From positions 1-30,667 of IMG/VR virus record IMGVR_UViG_3300035698_013511: a DNA stretch of 30,667 nucleotides. The stretch is one strand, 5' to 3'. This document shows, in pieces, positions 6,826 to 15,304 of the stretch. The notes below the pieces were generated by a model. It made no database searches and was not told the DNA's origin. It saw only the letters and a list, made by a program, of their open reading frames with translations. Position numbers and translations under genes: made by a program. The stretch comes from a virus. Positions within the stretch are counted from its first letter, which is position 1. Every line of letters begins with the position of its first letter.

Positions 6826-7398
6826 ATGCAATATAAAAATTTAGATTATCTGGATTATGACGGGTCTCAATTGCACCATGCATTTGCTTATAAAGAAGCG
6901 GGCCTTTTAGGACCTTCTTTAGTCTATTTTCACGGGGGTGCTAATGTTAAGGAACATTTAGTTGATTTAGAAGATTCTATATCTAATGATTATATTAGTG
7001 CTGATGATATGGTACATTTTATTATTGAGATTCCTGAAGCATCTATTCGAGAGATGGTGGTTTGGCAACGTTATTTTATTAGATGGATTGCTACGTGGCT
7101 TATGGATCACGGGGTAAGTGCGAAATATAGGGATACCTATTCTGGGCTTTGTGTTAATGGTGATGATATTATTATAGAGTCTCGTAAACTTTCAGTATCT
7201 ATTGCTACATTGTCCCAGTTTTCTGGACTTATACATGTGGGGATTAATATAGATCCAGGAAAAAATTGTCCGGTTGCCGCTATTGGTTTAGATGAATTAC
7301 ATCAAAATTGGGAAATTTTTGCGGGTGATATTGCTGAAACATTTTGTAAAGAATATAATGATATACAAAGAGCATGTTATAAAGTAATTGGAGTGTAG
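6826..7398 (+). CDS. DUF366-family protein, possible CDG decarboxylase (DpdL-like)
   Basis: A 190-residue protein. The start is fixed at ATG 6826 by GGAGG at 6817-6821; the previous gene stops at 6824. The centre holds SGLCVNGDDIIIESRKLSVS, then IATLSQFSGLIHVGINI, a pattern I recognise from DUF366, a family found in archaea and phages. From memory and not checked here, DUF366 proteins were proposed as the 7-carboxy-7-deazaguanine decarboxylase DpdL that leads to plain 2'-deoxy-7-deazaguanine in phage DNA. Close linkage to the DpdA-like gene and QueE fits this. If right, the base made would be 7-deazaguanine without a side chain and would need no QueC. Confidence 0.65.
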   Translation: MQYKNLDYLDYDGSQLHHAFAYKEAGLLGPSLVYFHGGANVKEHLVDLEDSISNDYISADDMVHFIIEIPEASIREMVVWQRYFIRWIATWLMDHGVSAKYRDTYSGLCVNGDDIIIESRKLSVSIATLSQFSGLIHVGINIDPGKNCPVAAIGLDELHQNWEIFAGDIAETFCKEYNDIQRACYKVIGV

Positions 7399-7403
7399 TG
7401 TTT

Positions 7404-7754
7404 ATGGAAAAATGTGATAAGTTCGACGAAGACCCAGAATTTCAAAAGACTTTGATGGAAGACTCTAAAAAGATTATGGAAGAAGTGCTACGTCGAGTAG
7501 ATGATAGTGCAAAGAAGTATGGTACTGCATACACTCTTGCTGATATTAGTACTGAGTTTGATGAAGAATTGCTTGATATAGTAGGATGGCCTTTGTTACT
7601 TATGGTCAGATTACGTCAGATTATGCAAAAACGTCTTCCAGAGATAAATAATCAATATTTAGAGAAGTTTTTGAAGTATCATGATAATGAGTATCTTTTA
7701 TATTTACGGGATCAAATTAACTTGGAATTACAAGAGCGTATTTCTAGTGAGTGA
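7404..7754 (+). CDS. Unknown acidic helical protein
   Basis: About 116 residues from ATG 7404 (GGAG at 7390-7393; GTG 7398 in the same frame is an alternative, overlapping the previous stop). The protein is highly charged and predicted all-helical, with a central hydrophobic LLDIVGWPLLLMVRLRQIM and a C-terminal YLLYLRDQINLELQERI. No family was recognised. It is packed tightly against the DUF366 gene and is probably co-translated with it. Confidence 0.65.
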   Translation: MEKCDKFDEDPEFQKTLMEDSKKIMEEVLRRVDDSAKKYGTAYTLADISTEFDEELLDIVGWPLLLMVRLRQIMQKRLPEINNQYLEKFLKYHDNEYLLYLRDQINLELQERISSE

Positions 7755-7803
7755 ATGAACTATTTTATAAGTGGGTATATGTCTATGAAAGCGGTGGTGT
7801 AAA

Positions 7804-8148
7804 ATGTCTGCAAAGTTTTTTAAATTTAAAATAAGTAAATCGTTACTTAAAAAGGCACCCCATGTTTCTAAAACATTACAAGATATCCCTAAGGATTTAC
7901 GCGATATTTTTACTCCAGAGACTGAAGAGGATATTTTTGTATTTGAAATGAATATAATACAATTTGTAAAAAGAGAAAAAAATCGTGAAAAAGTTATGCT
8001 GATTCAAAGACAGTTTGATCTTCCTATTCGACCTAATCAAGATTTGGAAAAATTGTCTATTTTAGTTCGTATATTTTTATTAAAACAAGAAAAAAATCAA
8101 CAAAATGGTCAAGAGGATAGGGATCCATTAGGTGGTCTTTATACATAA
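7804..8148 (+). CDS. Unknown small basic protein
   Basis: A 114-residue protein with a Lys-rich N-terminus (KFFKFKISKSLLKKA), a central DLRDIFTPETEEDIFVFEM segment and a hydrophilic Gln/Asn-rich tail ending in GGLYT. The ribosome site GGTGGTG stands just before ATG 7804. No domain was recognised. The 49 bp between the previous gene and this one also hold a 15-codon open frame (7755-7802) that is probably spurious. Confidence 0.6.
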   Translation: MSAKFFKFKISKSLLKKAPHVSKTLQDIPKDLRDIFTPETEEDIFVFEMNIIQFVKREKNREKVMLIQRQFDLPIRPNQDLEKLSILVRIFLLKQEKNQQNGQEDRDPLGGLYT

Positions 8149-8168
8149 TATTATATAAGGAAAGTAAA

Positions 8169-8537
8169 TTGAAAAAATCTGATGTATTTGTATATATTGC
8201 TGGGAAATATTCTGATGATACTATGCTCCAAACAGAGCAACATGTTTTAGATGCACAAGCGTTAGCGATTAATTGCGCAAACAATAATATAAAGTTTTTT
8301 TGTCCGCATACTCATTCAAAATTTTTTGATTTTTACGTACCTAATGTTTCTTGGGAGTATTGGATGGGCTTAGATTTGCACATAATTGAAAATTTAACTA
8401 ATTGTATGTTGTTAGTACATAACTATGCTGATTCAAAAGGGGCTATTACAGAAATGCAAAAGGCTCGTGATTTAAAGTATCCATTATTTTTTGAATGGCA
8501 CAGGTTTTTTGAATGGTACATTGCCTTGGAGGACTAA
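8169..8537 (+). CDS. Nucleoside 2-deoxyribosyltransferase-like protein (DUF4406 type)
   Basis: A 122-residue protein from TTG 8169 (AAGGAAAG 5-12 nt upstream). It opens with a strand ending in YIAGKYS, the typical nucleotide-binding start of the nucleoside deoxyribosyltransferase fold. It continues with an Ala-rich helix, FFCPHTHS, a WEYWMGLDLHII helix and ADSKGAITEMQKARDLKYP, where the SxGA..E..xA segment carries the usual catalytic Glu region. The family moves deoxyribose between bases or cleaves nucleosides; DUF4406 members in phages are mostly uncharacterised. The link to the deazaguanine genes is only by neighbourhood. Confidence 0.75.
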   Translation: MKKSDVFVYIAGKYSDDTMLQTEQHVLDAQALAINCANNNIKFFCPHTHSKFFDFYVPNVSWEYWMGLDLHIIENLTNCMLLVHNYADSKGAITEMQKARDLKYPLFFEWHRFFEWYIALED

Positions 8538-8538
8538 A

Positions 8539-9090
8539 TTGGAAAGTACTTATAAATCATCCACGTTTTTAGCTAGTTTGTTTTATAAATTTCATATACG
8601 CGATGCTGAAATTCGAAAACAGGTTACTGCGATATTTGAACCTCTTGTGGCATCTATTTTAAGAGATGCACCTGCTGATAAACGTATCCTTATTTTTAAA
8701 GGATTACTTCCTCTTATTCAGAAAATTATTATATATTTAGAATTTTTACAAACTTCTGTTCTCGATGAACGTCATAAAATGTTAATTATCCAAGTTCTTT
8801 TACAGGCTTTTGGATTTAGTACATATCTTATAGATAAAGTTGGTATTAATTCCGCAAGCCCCTCAACTTTCAGTCAAATTATGTCTCAAGTAAATATTGA
8901 TGAGCTTACATGTAATATAGGGGATTGTTTAATAGAACTCCGTCAATTATCTGATAATACAGAGAAAGACAATAAAGACGCTTTGAGTCATCTTGAAGTA
9001 TTACTTATGGATTTTAATCAAGTTACCCAACAATCTCTTACTATTGCAGAGGTTTTAGGCTCCTTAGAATCCGTCAAAGATGAACTATAG
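8539..9090 (+). CDS. Unknown helical protein
   Basis: 183 residues if translation starts at TTG 8539, which has GGAGGA at 8528-8533 and a 5-nt spacer. The frame is open further upstream (ATG 8491) inside the previous gene, but that start lacks a ribosome site. The protein is predicted all-helical with hydrophobic stretches (GLLPLIQKIIIYLEFLQ, LIIQVLLQAFGFSTYLI), not long enough to be convincing membrane spans. No family was recognised. It lies two genes before the portal and could be a head-related or terminase-related factor, but nothing proves this. Confidence 0.65.
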   Translation: MESTYKSSTFLASLFYKFHIRDAEIRKQVTAIFEPLVASILRDAPADKRILIFKGLLPLIQKIIIYLEFLQTSVLDERHKMLIIQVLLQAFGFSTYLIDKVGINSASPSTFSQIMSQVNIDELTCNIGDCLIELRQLSDNTEKDNKDALSHLEVLLMDFNQVTQQSLTIAEVLGSLESVKDEL

Positions 9091-9337
9091 TAAGTCTAAT
9101 AATGGGAAATCGCCTTATAAACAAGGTAAGTTGTCAGACATTGTGGGATTAAAGCGATCTCTTGTGACTAAAGTGCGTAAGGGGTCTGATAAAGATAATG
9201 TTAGTGCTTTAACTTCGGATTTGGTAAGAATTCTTGCTGGGTTGGGTATTATTATAAAGAATATGCATACTATTGCTACACTACTTTCGAATGAGGGTTG
9301 GGTAAAATTGAAAAAAATTAAAAGAGACGGAATATAA
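9080..9337 (+). CDS. Small unknown protein before portal
   Basis: An 85-residue, strongly basic protein that overlaps the previous gene by 11 bp and ends at TAA 9337, directly before the portal ATG. The N-terminal third is Lys/Ser-rich and the C-terminal part has an amphipathic helix around LVRILAGLGIIIKNMHTIATLL. No domain was recognised. The tight packing on both sides suggests translational coupling to the portal gene. Confidence 0.6.
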   Translation: MNYSKSNNGKSPYKQGKLSDIVGLKRSLVTKVRKGSDKDNVSALTSDLVRILAGLGIIIKNMHTIATLLSNEGWVKLKKIKRDGI

Positions 9338-12300
9338 ATGGGTTATCTTCTTCCTGGTACACGCTTTCAACGGTTTGGGGACACGCTTATTCCATCATAT
9401 GCAAATTCTTCAGGACTTAATGCAATCCCGTCAATTAAACCTATTGCTGGTGGTTCTATAACTAATACTCAAAATAGGATTGCTCGATCGAAGAGTGCCG
9501 CGCTTGCAGATATTAGTAGGACTGCCCCCACGTTTAATGATCCCCGATATACATTTACCACTCTTAGTATTCCTACAGATCTTCGTACTTTAAATGGGTT
9601 ATACAGATTTTTTGATGACACAGATCCAGTGGTGGGTAACAGCTTACGTCTCCATTGTGAATTCCCCCTTTCGAGAATTTCTCTAAAAGCAATTGGGGAT
9701 CCAGTAATTCAACATCATTATGAGGAGATGTGGTCCCGTTTAAATATGGAGAAACTTCTCTTTGATATTGCATTAGAATACTGGCGTATTGGTAATGTAT
9801 TTGCGTACGGTGCGTGGAATGTTGATGATTTTATGTGGGACCAGTTTGTAATTTTAAATCCTGATTATGTTACTGTTGAAAGTACTTATCTTAATCAACG
9901 CCCTTTTATTAAATTGCAACCAGATGAACATTTGAAGAAAATAGTTACTACAGGGCAACCTAAATTTTTATATGATCAACTTCCAAGAGAGATTATTAAG
10001 TATGTTAGAATGGGGCAAGAAATTCCTCTTGCACCTAATAATGTTTTTCATTTGGCACATAATAAAGCACCTTATGAGACATTAGGGCGTTCAATTATTA
10101 AAAGAATTTTAAAAAGTCTTATTTATGAAGACCGGATGTCAATGGCTAATTTTGCTGTAGCTACTCGTCAGACTATCCCAATTACAGTTGTTAAAATAGG
10201 TGATCCTGCATCAGGATGGGTCCCAGATTCTGATGAACTTGAAGAAGTGCGCCAATTATTGTCTGCCAGAGAAGTGGATCCCAACTTTTGTTATGACGAA
10301 GAAACAGAGTGTCTAACAAATACAGGCTGGGTGAAATATACTGATCTTACATATGATCATAAAATAGCAAGTTTTAATCCTAATAATAATAGCCTTGAAT
10401 ATTCACATCCCCAAGCAATTACTGTTCAAGATTATGATGATGATATGATTCATTTTAAATCTCGTAAGATCGATTGTAAAGTGACCCCAAATCATCGTAT
10501 GTGGGTTAAACGTGATGACAAATGGCGAGTGATTCATGCAGAAGATGTCGTCGAAACTGATGTCTTTCGAAATTGTGTGGATACTTATGAGAGTACTCCC
10601 TTATCAGATACCTTAGAGATCGCTGGTAAAATAGTCGATACAGGGGATTTCTTCGAATATATAGGTTGGTATATTTCAGAAGGATCTGTTAGTGGTTGTA
10701 GTTATCCAGGAAGGAATTATCAAATACGTATTACCCAAACACAGAAAGGATCATTTGCAGCTGTGGAACAGATAATGAATAAACTTCCTTGGAAATGGGC
10801 GCTTCATGATGGTTACCAGTTTGCGATTAATGATGTAGGATTAGGCGATTATTTAGTAGATAATTTTGGTAAAGGTTCCAGTAAAAAGAAACTCCCGCGT
10901 TGGGTATTAGATGCCCCTCCTCAGTATTTAGAAAGGTTGTTTACTGCTTATATTGATGGTGATGGTACCACTATAAAGACAAAGAGAGGTATATTTTATC
11001 AAGCTCATACTGCTTCTGAAAAGCTTGCAGATGCATTACAAGAAATCGGAATTAAGTTAGGGTATGCGGTCAGTTTAAAAACTCGTGAAAGTTCTTTTAA
11101 ATGGGGTGGGAAAAAGATTCCAGGAACTCATTATGATGGGGAGCGTTATTATATAAGAGCTAATGGTGAAAAGTATTTTGATTTACATAGATTAAATTTT
11201 TCTATGGATGATGTGTCGAGGTTCCCCAAACTTAAGCGGCGTAAAGATTATAATACCCCCCTTAAACAAGAAGTAGTTTTAGTAGGTGAAATTCCTCGAA
11301 AGGGTAAAAGGATTGATTGGGATAATGTTGACTTACCTTCTATTGTAGAAAAGACTGGAGGGTATGCTCCATTAGCATCGAAACTTTTAGGGTGTTCTGT
11401 TGGTACTGTTCTCGGTCAAATGGAGAAATTAGGAATTTCTCCTAAGAAGGTAGGTACTCGTGTATCTAAATATGAAGATACTGGAAATATAAAAAGAGTA
11501 CCCTACAAAGGGAAGATTTGGTGTGTATCCGTTCCAACTGGGATTATTATAACTAGACGGTACGGGGCCCCTTGTATAGCCGGGAACACATTAATTTACC
11601 ATTGGGGGATCGATATCCAATTCTATGGGGCTGCCGGAAAGATCTGGAACCTCACTAATGAATTTAATAGAATTATGAAATGGAAACTATTAGGTTTAGG
11701 AATATCTGAATCTATTCTTACAGGTGCTGGATCGTACGCATCTGCATATGCACAACTCGAAGTACTGCGTCAACGGTATTTACATTTTCAAACTACTTTA
11801 CAAAATTTTGTTTATCAAGGAATTTTTGAACCTGTTGCCCGCCAGTGTGGTTTTTATAAAACAAACGATGTAGTTGCTGGTAAATATTATCAAGGTAAAA
11901 AGTATGGGAGTCCTGAAGATCGTGTTGCATCTACTGAGACATTAATTCGTAAACATGGTGAGGGTTTTGGTAATTCAATAAATCAAACATATGTAGATCA
12001 TCTTATATATAAACAAGCTACTCAAGATAAAGAAATATCTCTTGTGTATCCAAAACTTGATTGGGATCTTTTGTCTTTGTCTAATGATGTACAATATAGA
12101 AATTTTTTGATGAATTTAGATAGACTGTTTCCAGGCCAACGTAAAATTTCAGAGGATACTTTTTATACTGCTGCAAAACTTGATAGAGATACAGAGCGTA
12201 TGAAGATAAAGACAGAACATGAAGAAGAGTTAGAGGATGCATTAGAAAAAGGTAAAGTAGATAATACATATAGAGAAAAGTTTGCTAAAGATGGTATTCC

Positions 12301-12748
12301 TTTCCCCATGGATCCTAAAGCACAACCAGGGCAACCGGGGCAACCAGGTTCGCCTGGTCCAGGGGGGTCTATAATTCCTCCAGGAGGAGCTCCACCAATG
12401 GGTGGTACTGGGGGGGGAAATCTAATGGGTACTCCTGCAATGACGCCTAATGCGCCTATAGGTAAGAATCAGTTCACAGGCTCTCCTAGCCAAGCGGGCC
12501 CTGCACCAGGAATTCCCAGAAGTCCTGAAGCTTCTCGGTATAAATCAATGAAGCTGCATAATGATTTAACGCGGGCTGCGGTAGAAATAGAAAAAGGAAA
12601 TGATGCTGAAGTTTTGAGATTACGCAAATTTAATAAAACTGCGGGTATTAATGTTGATGCTATTGATACAGAAATTAAATTAAATATTGATGAAGGTGGA
12701 TCAGATGTTGCTGAATCTCCGGAAAATTTCGATACTAAAAAAAGCTGA
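9338..12748 (+). CDS. Portal protein precursor interrupted by an intein
   Basis: 1136 residues in one frame. Removing residues 318-750 as an intein leaves a 703-residue portal, the dodecameric ring at one capsid vertex through which DNA passes. The extein shows features of large myovirus portals: NVFHLAHNKAPYETLGRSIIKRILK, the split RQLLSAREVDPNF joined to TLIYHWGIDIQFYG, and SLTNEF-like helices with SILTGAGSYASAYAQLEVLRQRY after the junction. The tail (about 994-1028) is a Pro/Gly-rich, collagen-like stretch, and KFNKTAGIN near the end resembles possible maturation sites in other head proteins here. The stop overlaps the next gene. I call it portal from these patterns and its place before the protease and capsid genes. 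Confidence 0.85.
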   Translation: MGYLLPGTRFQRFGDTLIPSYANSSGLNAIPSIKPIAGGSITNTQNRIARSKSAALADISRTAPTFNDPRYTFTTLSIPTDLRTLNGLYRFFDDTDPVVGNSLRLHCEFPLSRISLKAIGDPVIQHHYEEMWSRLNMEKLLFDIALEYWRIGNVFAYGAWNVDDFMWDQFVILNPDYVTVESTYLNQRPFIKLQPDEHLKKIVTTGQPKFLYDQLPREIIKYVRMGQEIPLAPNNVFHLAHNKAPYETLGRSIIKRILKSLIYEDRMSMANFAVATRQTIPITVVKIGDPASGWVPDSDELEEVRQLLSAREVDPNFCYDEETECLTNTGWVKYTDLTYDHKIASFNPNNNSLEYSHPQAITVQDYDDDMIHFKSRKIDCKVTPNHRMWVKRDDKWRVIHAEDVVETDVFRNCVDTYESTPLSDTLEIAGKIVDTGDFFEYIGWYISEGSVSGCSYPGRNYQIRITQTQKGSFAAVEQIMNKLPWKWALHDGYQFAINDVGLGDYLVDNFGKGSSKKKLPRWVLDAPPQYLERLFTAYIDGDGTTIKTKRGIFYQAHTASEKLADALQEIGIKLGYAVSLKTRESSFKWGGKKIPGTHYDGERYYIRANGEKYFDLHRLNFSMDDVSRFPKLKRRKDYNTPLKQEVVLVGEIPRKGKRIDWDNVDLPSIVEKTGGYAPLASKLLGCSVGTVLGQMEKLGISPKKVGTRVSKYEDTGNIKRVPYKGKIWCVSVPTGIIITRRYGAPCIAGNTLIYHWGIDIQFYGAAGKIWNLTNEFNRIMKWKLLGLGISESILTGAGSYASAYAQLEVLRQRYLHFQTTLQNFVYQGIFEPVARQCGFYKTNDVVAGKYYQGKKYGSPEDRVASTETLIRKHGEGFGNSINQTYVDHLIYKQATQDKEISLVYPKLDWDLLSLSNDVQYRNFLMNLDRLFPGQRKISEDTFYTAAKLDRDTERMKIKTEHEEELEDALEKGKVDNTYREKFAKDGIPFPMDPKAQPGQPGQPGSPGPGGSIIPPGGAPPMGGTGGGNLMGTPAMTPNAPIGKNQFTGSPSQAGPAPGIPRSPEASRYKSMKLHNDLTRAAVEIEKGNDAEVLRLRKFNKTAGINVDAIDTEIKLNIDEGGSDVAESPENFDTKKS
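10289..11587 (+). mobile_element. Intein with LAGLIDADG homing endonuclease and HTH, in portal gene
   Basis: 433 codons. The first residue is Cys318 (CYDEETECLTNTGWV, splicing block A). Block B is KVTPNHRMWV. The C-terminal block is GKIWCVSVPTGII...RRYGAPCIAGN ending in Asn750, with Thr751 as the first C-extein residue. The penultimate residue is Gly and not the usual His. Two LAGLIDADG motifs, EYIGWYISEGS (440-450) and ERLFTAYIDGDGT (532-544), keep their acidic residues, so the endonuclease may be active. Residues about 668-700 look like a helix-turn-helix (GGYAPLASKLLGCSVGTVL) that could add DNA contacts. The product should splice itself out of the portal and home into intein-free alleles. 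Confidence 0.92.
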
Positions 12749-13865
12749 TAATGAGGAGATAAATTCTCCTGAATTTAGCCCAATGAATATTATTCAGCGT
12801 GTATTAGAGGGGGTTCCTAATGATCAATATATTAAAGGTGATGTAAATGCTCCAGGTGCTGAATCGCAAGCATTGAAAGAAGAACGGGGCGTTTTGGCAG
12901 AAATGATTCAGGGTGCTGTTACCCAATCGTTGGAATCACGTGATATTCTTCCAGGTACTTCTTATAAATTAAAAGAAGGTGATCAAGAAGATGATTCTAC
13001 ATATCATATGACTGATGAATCTTATAAAGATTTTATTAGTGAATTCATTACAACTCTTATGAGTTCTTCAAGTACTCCTCTTTATAAATATACTGATCCT
13101 TCTTTTGAAGCTACTCGTGTTCCTACTGAAGAAGATTTTACAAATTCATTTAATAATTATATAGATATGATTGTACCTTATGCATGGAAGAATTATGTAA
13201 CGAAAGCTTTAAAAGAAAGCGAAGATCTTATTAGTCTTGATGAACCTATAGAAACTGATGAAGGTAGTATAGAACCTTTAGTTAGTCGTATTGAAGATCC
13301 TAAAGCTCTTCAAGAATTTGAAACTCCAGAACAAGATCCCGCAGTTGCTTTACTCCAACAAGTTAAAAATTCTCTTACTAATGATGTACAACGGGAATTA
13401 TTAGATATGTGGATGTATGATACTCCTGATTATCCTATAGATTCAGGAGAATTTCGCAGAGAAAAAGATCCGCCTACGGCTTTGCAAAAACCTGCTACAG
13501 ACCCTGCGCATGCCTATGCAGATATAGATGTTTTAGAAGATAAAGCTATTCAGACACACCGGTTGTGGAATGAAAGACATCCTGAAAATGTACTTGAGAG
13601 CCCTCAAGTAATTATTGCTTTTATACAGAATACTGTTGGACCTTTAATTAATGATATTAGGCAGCATGAAGGTAAACAACCTTATGGTGCTCCCTCTTCT
13701 ATTGAAGAGACTATCCTGCCAGAACATGAAGAATCTTTGTCAACGCCTCAAGAAGATGTTGTAGAAGATAATGAGACGACGTCTGCGAAAAGTTTAGGTT
13801 TAAAAAGTAGTAAAAAGGGTAAGTTAAATTTAAGAAAATGTGAACATTCTTTATGTCTAATTTAG
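12705..13865 (+). CDS. Unknown head-region protein following portal
   Basis: About 386 residues from ATG 12705 (AAGG at 12693-12696). ATGs at 12687 and 12690 are alternatives further inside the portal gene. It is an acidic, largely helical protein starting MLLNLRKISILKKAD, with Pro/Glu/Asp-rich linkers (EETILPEHEE, PEQDPAVALLQQ) and ending near KLNLRKCE. No domain was recognised. Its position between portal and sigma factor, and the KKAD motif near its start, suggest a virion or assembly protein, but this is inference. The 3' end overlaps the sigma gene by 13 bp. Confidence 0.65.
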   Translation: MLLNLRKISILKKADNEEINSPEFSPMNIIQRVLEGVPNDQYIKGDVNAPGAESQALKEERGVLAEMIQGAVTQSLESRDILPGTSYKLKEGDQEDDSTYHMTDESYKDFISEFITTLMSSSSTPLYKYTDPSFEATRVPTEEDFTNSFNNYIDMIVPYAWKNYVTKALKESEDLISLDEPIETDEGSIEPLVSRIEDPKALQEFETPEQDPAVALLQQVKNSLTNDVQRELLDMWMYDTPDYPIDSGEFRREKDPPTALQKPATDPAHAYADIDVLEDKAIQTHRLWNERHPENVLESPQVIIAFIQNTVGPLINDIRQHEGKQPYGAPSSIEETILPEHEESLSTPQEDVVEDNETTSAKSLGLKSSKKGKLNLRKCEHSLCLI

Positions 13866-14647
13866 ATATTTTATTGAATTCAATTCGGGTGGCTGGAGAG
13901 TCTAAGACTTTAACTAAAGAAGAAGAAATTAAGTTAGGTAATATTATACAAGATCCATCTACTTTAGAAGATGAGAAAAGAAAAGCCATTAATGTATTAG
14001 TATTGAAAAATATTTTTTTAGTTTTAAAACTTGTTCATAAATATAAACGCACTGCCTTTGATTTTGAGGATCTTGTAAGTTATGGGATTCTTGGGTTATT
14101 TTCTGCTGCTAAAAAATATAATCCCCTACGTTTAAACAGATTTGCAGCATACGCACGTTATTGGATTAGAGAGTCTGTAATGAAAGCAATTCGGGAGTAT
14201 AGTGGCACACCTAAAATTCCTGTTTATTTAGTAAAGGAGCTTTGGGCGGTTTCTAGAGTTTTATCAAAAAATAATAGTGAAATTAGTGATAAAGAATTAT
14301 CACAATTAGTTAATGTAGATGAAGAGTCTGTACGATATCTCCGTTCTTTAGTATTTAAAGTAATACAATTTGATCCTAAATATTCTGAAATAGATTCAGT
14401 AACGCCTGAAGATTATTACACAGTGAAGGAAAGAGATGATCTTTTTTTACAAGAAATACAGAAAGTGTTAACTTCTGAAGAACTTATTGTATTGACACAT
14501 TGTTATGAATTATGTAATTGTAGAAAGATGTCTTTTTTAGATATTGAGAGTGAATTACATATTAAGAATCCTAGAAAAGTAAAAGTATCTGCTCTTCAAA
14601 AGTTGGGAGATAGTAAGCTTTTGAAAATATTATATGAAGAAAGGTAA
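13853..14647 (+). CDS. Sigma-70-family RNA polymerase sigma factor
   Basis: 264 residues. Region 1.2 is [13 protein letters not shown] (20-32). Region 2 is clear: [14 protein letters not shown] (2.1), [19 protein letters not shown] (2.2) and [20 protein letters not shown] (2.3-2.4). A region-3 like segment is [19 protein letters not shown]. The C-terminal part (about 200-262) looks like a diverged region 4 with a [15 protein letters not shown] helix and a possible helix-turn-helix. Unlike T4 gp55 (shorter, no region 4), it keeps the layout of RpoH/RpoS-type factors. It should redirect host RNA polymerase to phage promoters, most likely late ones. The ATG lies inside the end of the previous gene and lacks a strong ribosome site, so coupling is likely. 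Confidence 0.85.
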   Translation: MSNLDILLNSIRVAGESKTLTKEEEIKLGNIIQDPSTLEDEKRKAINVLVLKNIFLVLKLVHKYKRTAFDFEDLVSYGILGLFSAAKKYNPLRLNRFAAYARYWIRESVMKAIREYSGTPKIPVYLVKELWAVSRVLSKNNSEISDKELSQLVNVDEESVRYLRSLVFKVIQFDPKYSEIDSVTPEDYYTVKERDDLFLQEIQKVLTSEELIVLTHCYELCNCRKMSFLDIESELHIKNPRKVKVSALQKLGDSKLLKILYEER

Positions 14648-14652
14648 TTGTT

Positions 14653-15216
14653 GTGGGTTTCAAAGAGGATCTTGATAATATTTCTTATAGTAATGTAGAA
14701 GTTCTCCCCGTTTTGCAGGGGCTTCAGCATATAAGTACTCCTTGTAAAAATGCTACAATTGACGAAGCTGAAACAATTTGGCCTATTTTAGAAGCATCTT
14801 TAGATACAAGTAAGGGCTATGGTCTAACTGCTAGTCAAATTGGTATTGGTAAAAAAGTAGCTTTTGTGAAAATGGGGGATAAAGTTTTTAGATTACTTAA
14901 TACTGAATTGATTGATGGGCAAGGATCTGAAATAAATTATAATGAAGGTTGTTTAAGTCTTCCTGGGAAAAGAGTACATACTGAAAGATATTCTAGTATT
15001 TCTATAAAAGATGACATATTAGGTAGAGTTTCTTTAGATGTATCTACTGATGGTCTTTTATGTATTATATTTCAACATGAAATTGATCATTTTAATGGGG
15101 TAACTATTCTTGACCGGAAACGGGTACCAATTAAGAGAGAAGGTTTTAAAATAGGTAGAAATTCTTTATGTTCTTGTGGTTCTGGGAAAAAGTATAAAAA
15201 GTGTTGTATACCATAA
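14653..15216 (+). CDS. def: Peptide deformylase with C-terminal SEC-C zinc motif
   Basis: 187 residues from GTG 14653 (AAGG 8 nt upstream). All three deformylase motifs are present: [10 protein letters not shown] (55-64; usual GxGLAAxQIG), EGCLS (98-102, metal ligand C100) and QHEIDH (141-146, ligands H142 and H146, catalytic E143). The enzyme removes the formyl group from new N-terminal Met. Residues 170-185 form a SEC-C motif ([17 protein letters not shown]), the zinc tail known from SecA. Phage deformylases are known, mainly from cyanophages, and are usually short forms without this tail. It ends the portal/sigma block and is followed by a terminator. Confidence 0.92.
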   Translation: MGFKEDLDNISYSNVEVLPVLQGLQHISTPCKNATIDEAETIWPILEASLDTSKGYGLTASQIGIGKKVAFVKMGDKVFRLLNTELIDGQGSEINYNEGCLSLPGKRVHTERYSSISIKDDILGRVSLDVSTDGLLCIIFQHEIDHFNGVTILDRKRVPIKREGFKIGRNSLCSCGSGKKYKKCCIP

Positions 15217-15269
15217 TATTGAAAGTATTAAAAACTTAAATTATTTTAAGTATTATTAAAGATTTATTT

Positions 15270-15304
15270 GCGTAGGTATTGTTACTTACGCTTTTGATTT
15301 TCTT
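15270..15304 (+). terminator. Rho-independent terminator after the deformylase gene
   Basis: An 8-bp stem, GCGTAGGT (15270-15277) with ACTTACGC (15284-15291), contains one G-T pair and a 6-nt loop. It is followed by TTTTGATTTTC. It should end or attenuate the transcript of the portal/sigma/deformylase block. Confidence 0.75.

Noticed and set aside
7755-7802. 15-codon open frame between two small genes
   Set aside because: It starts right after a stop codon and has no clear ribosome site or recognisable peptide; chance is enough to explain it.
13080-13095. TATAAATA late-promoter-like word
   Set aside because: It lies inside coding sequence, as does another near 27508; such words are expected by chance in this AT-rich DNA.
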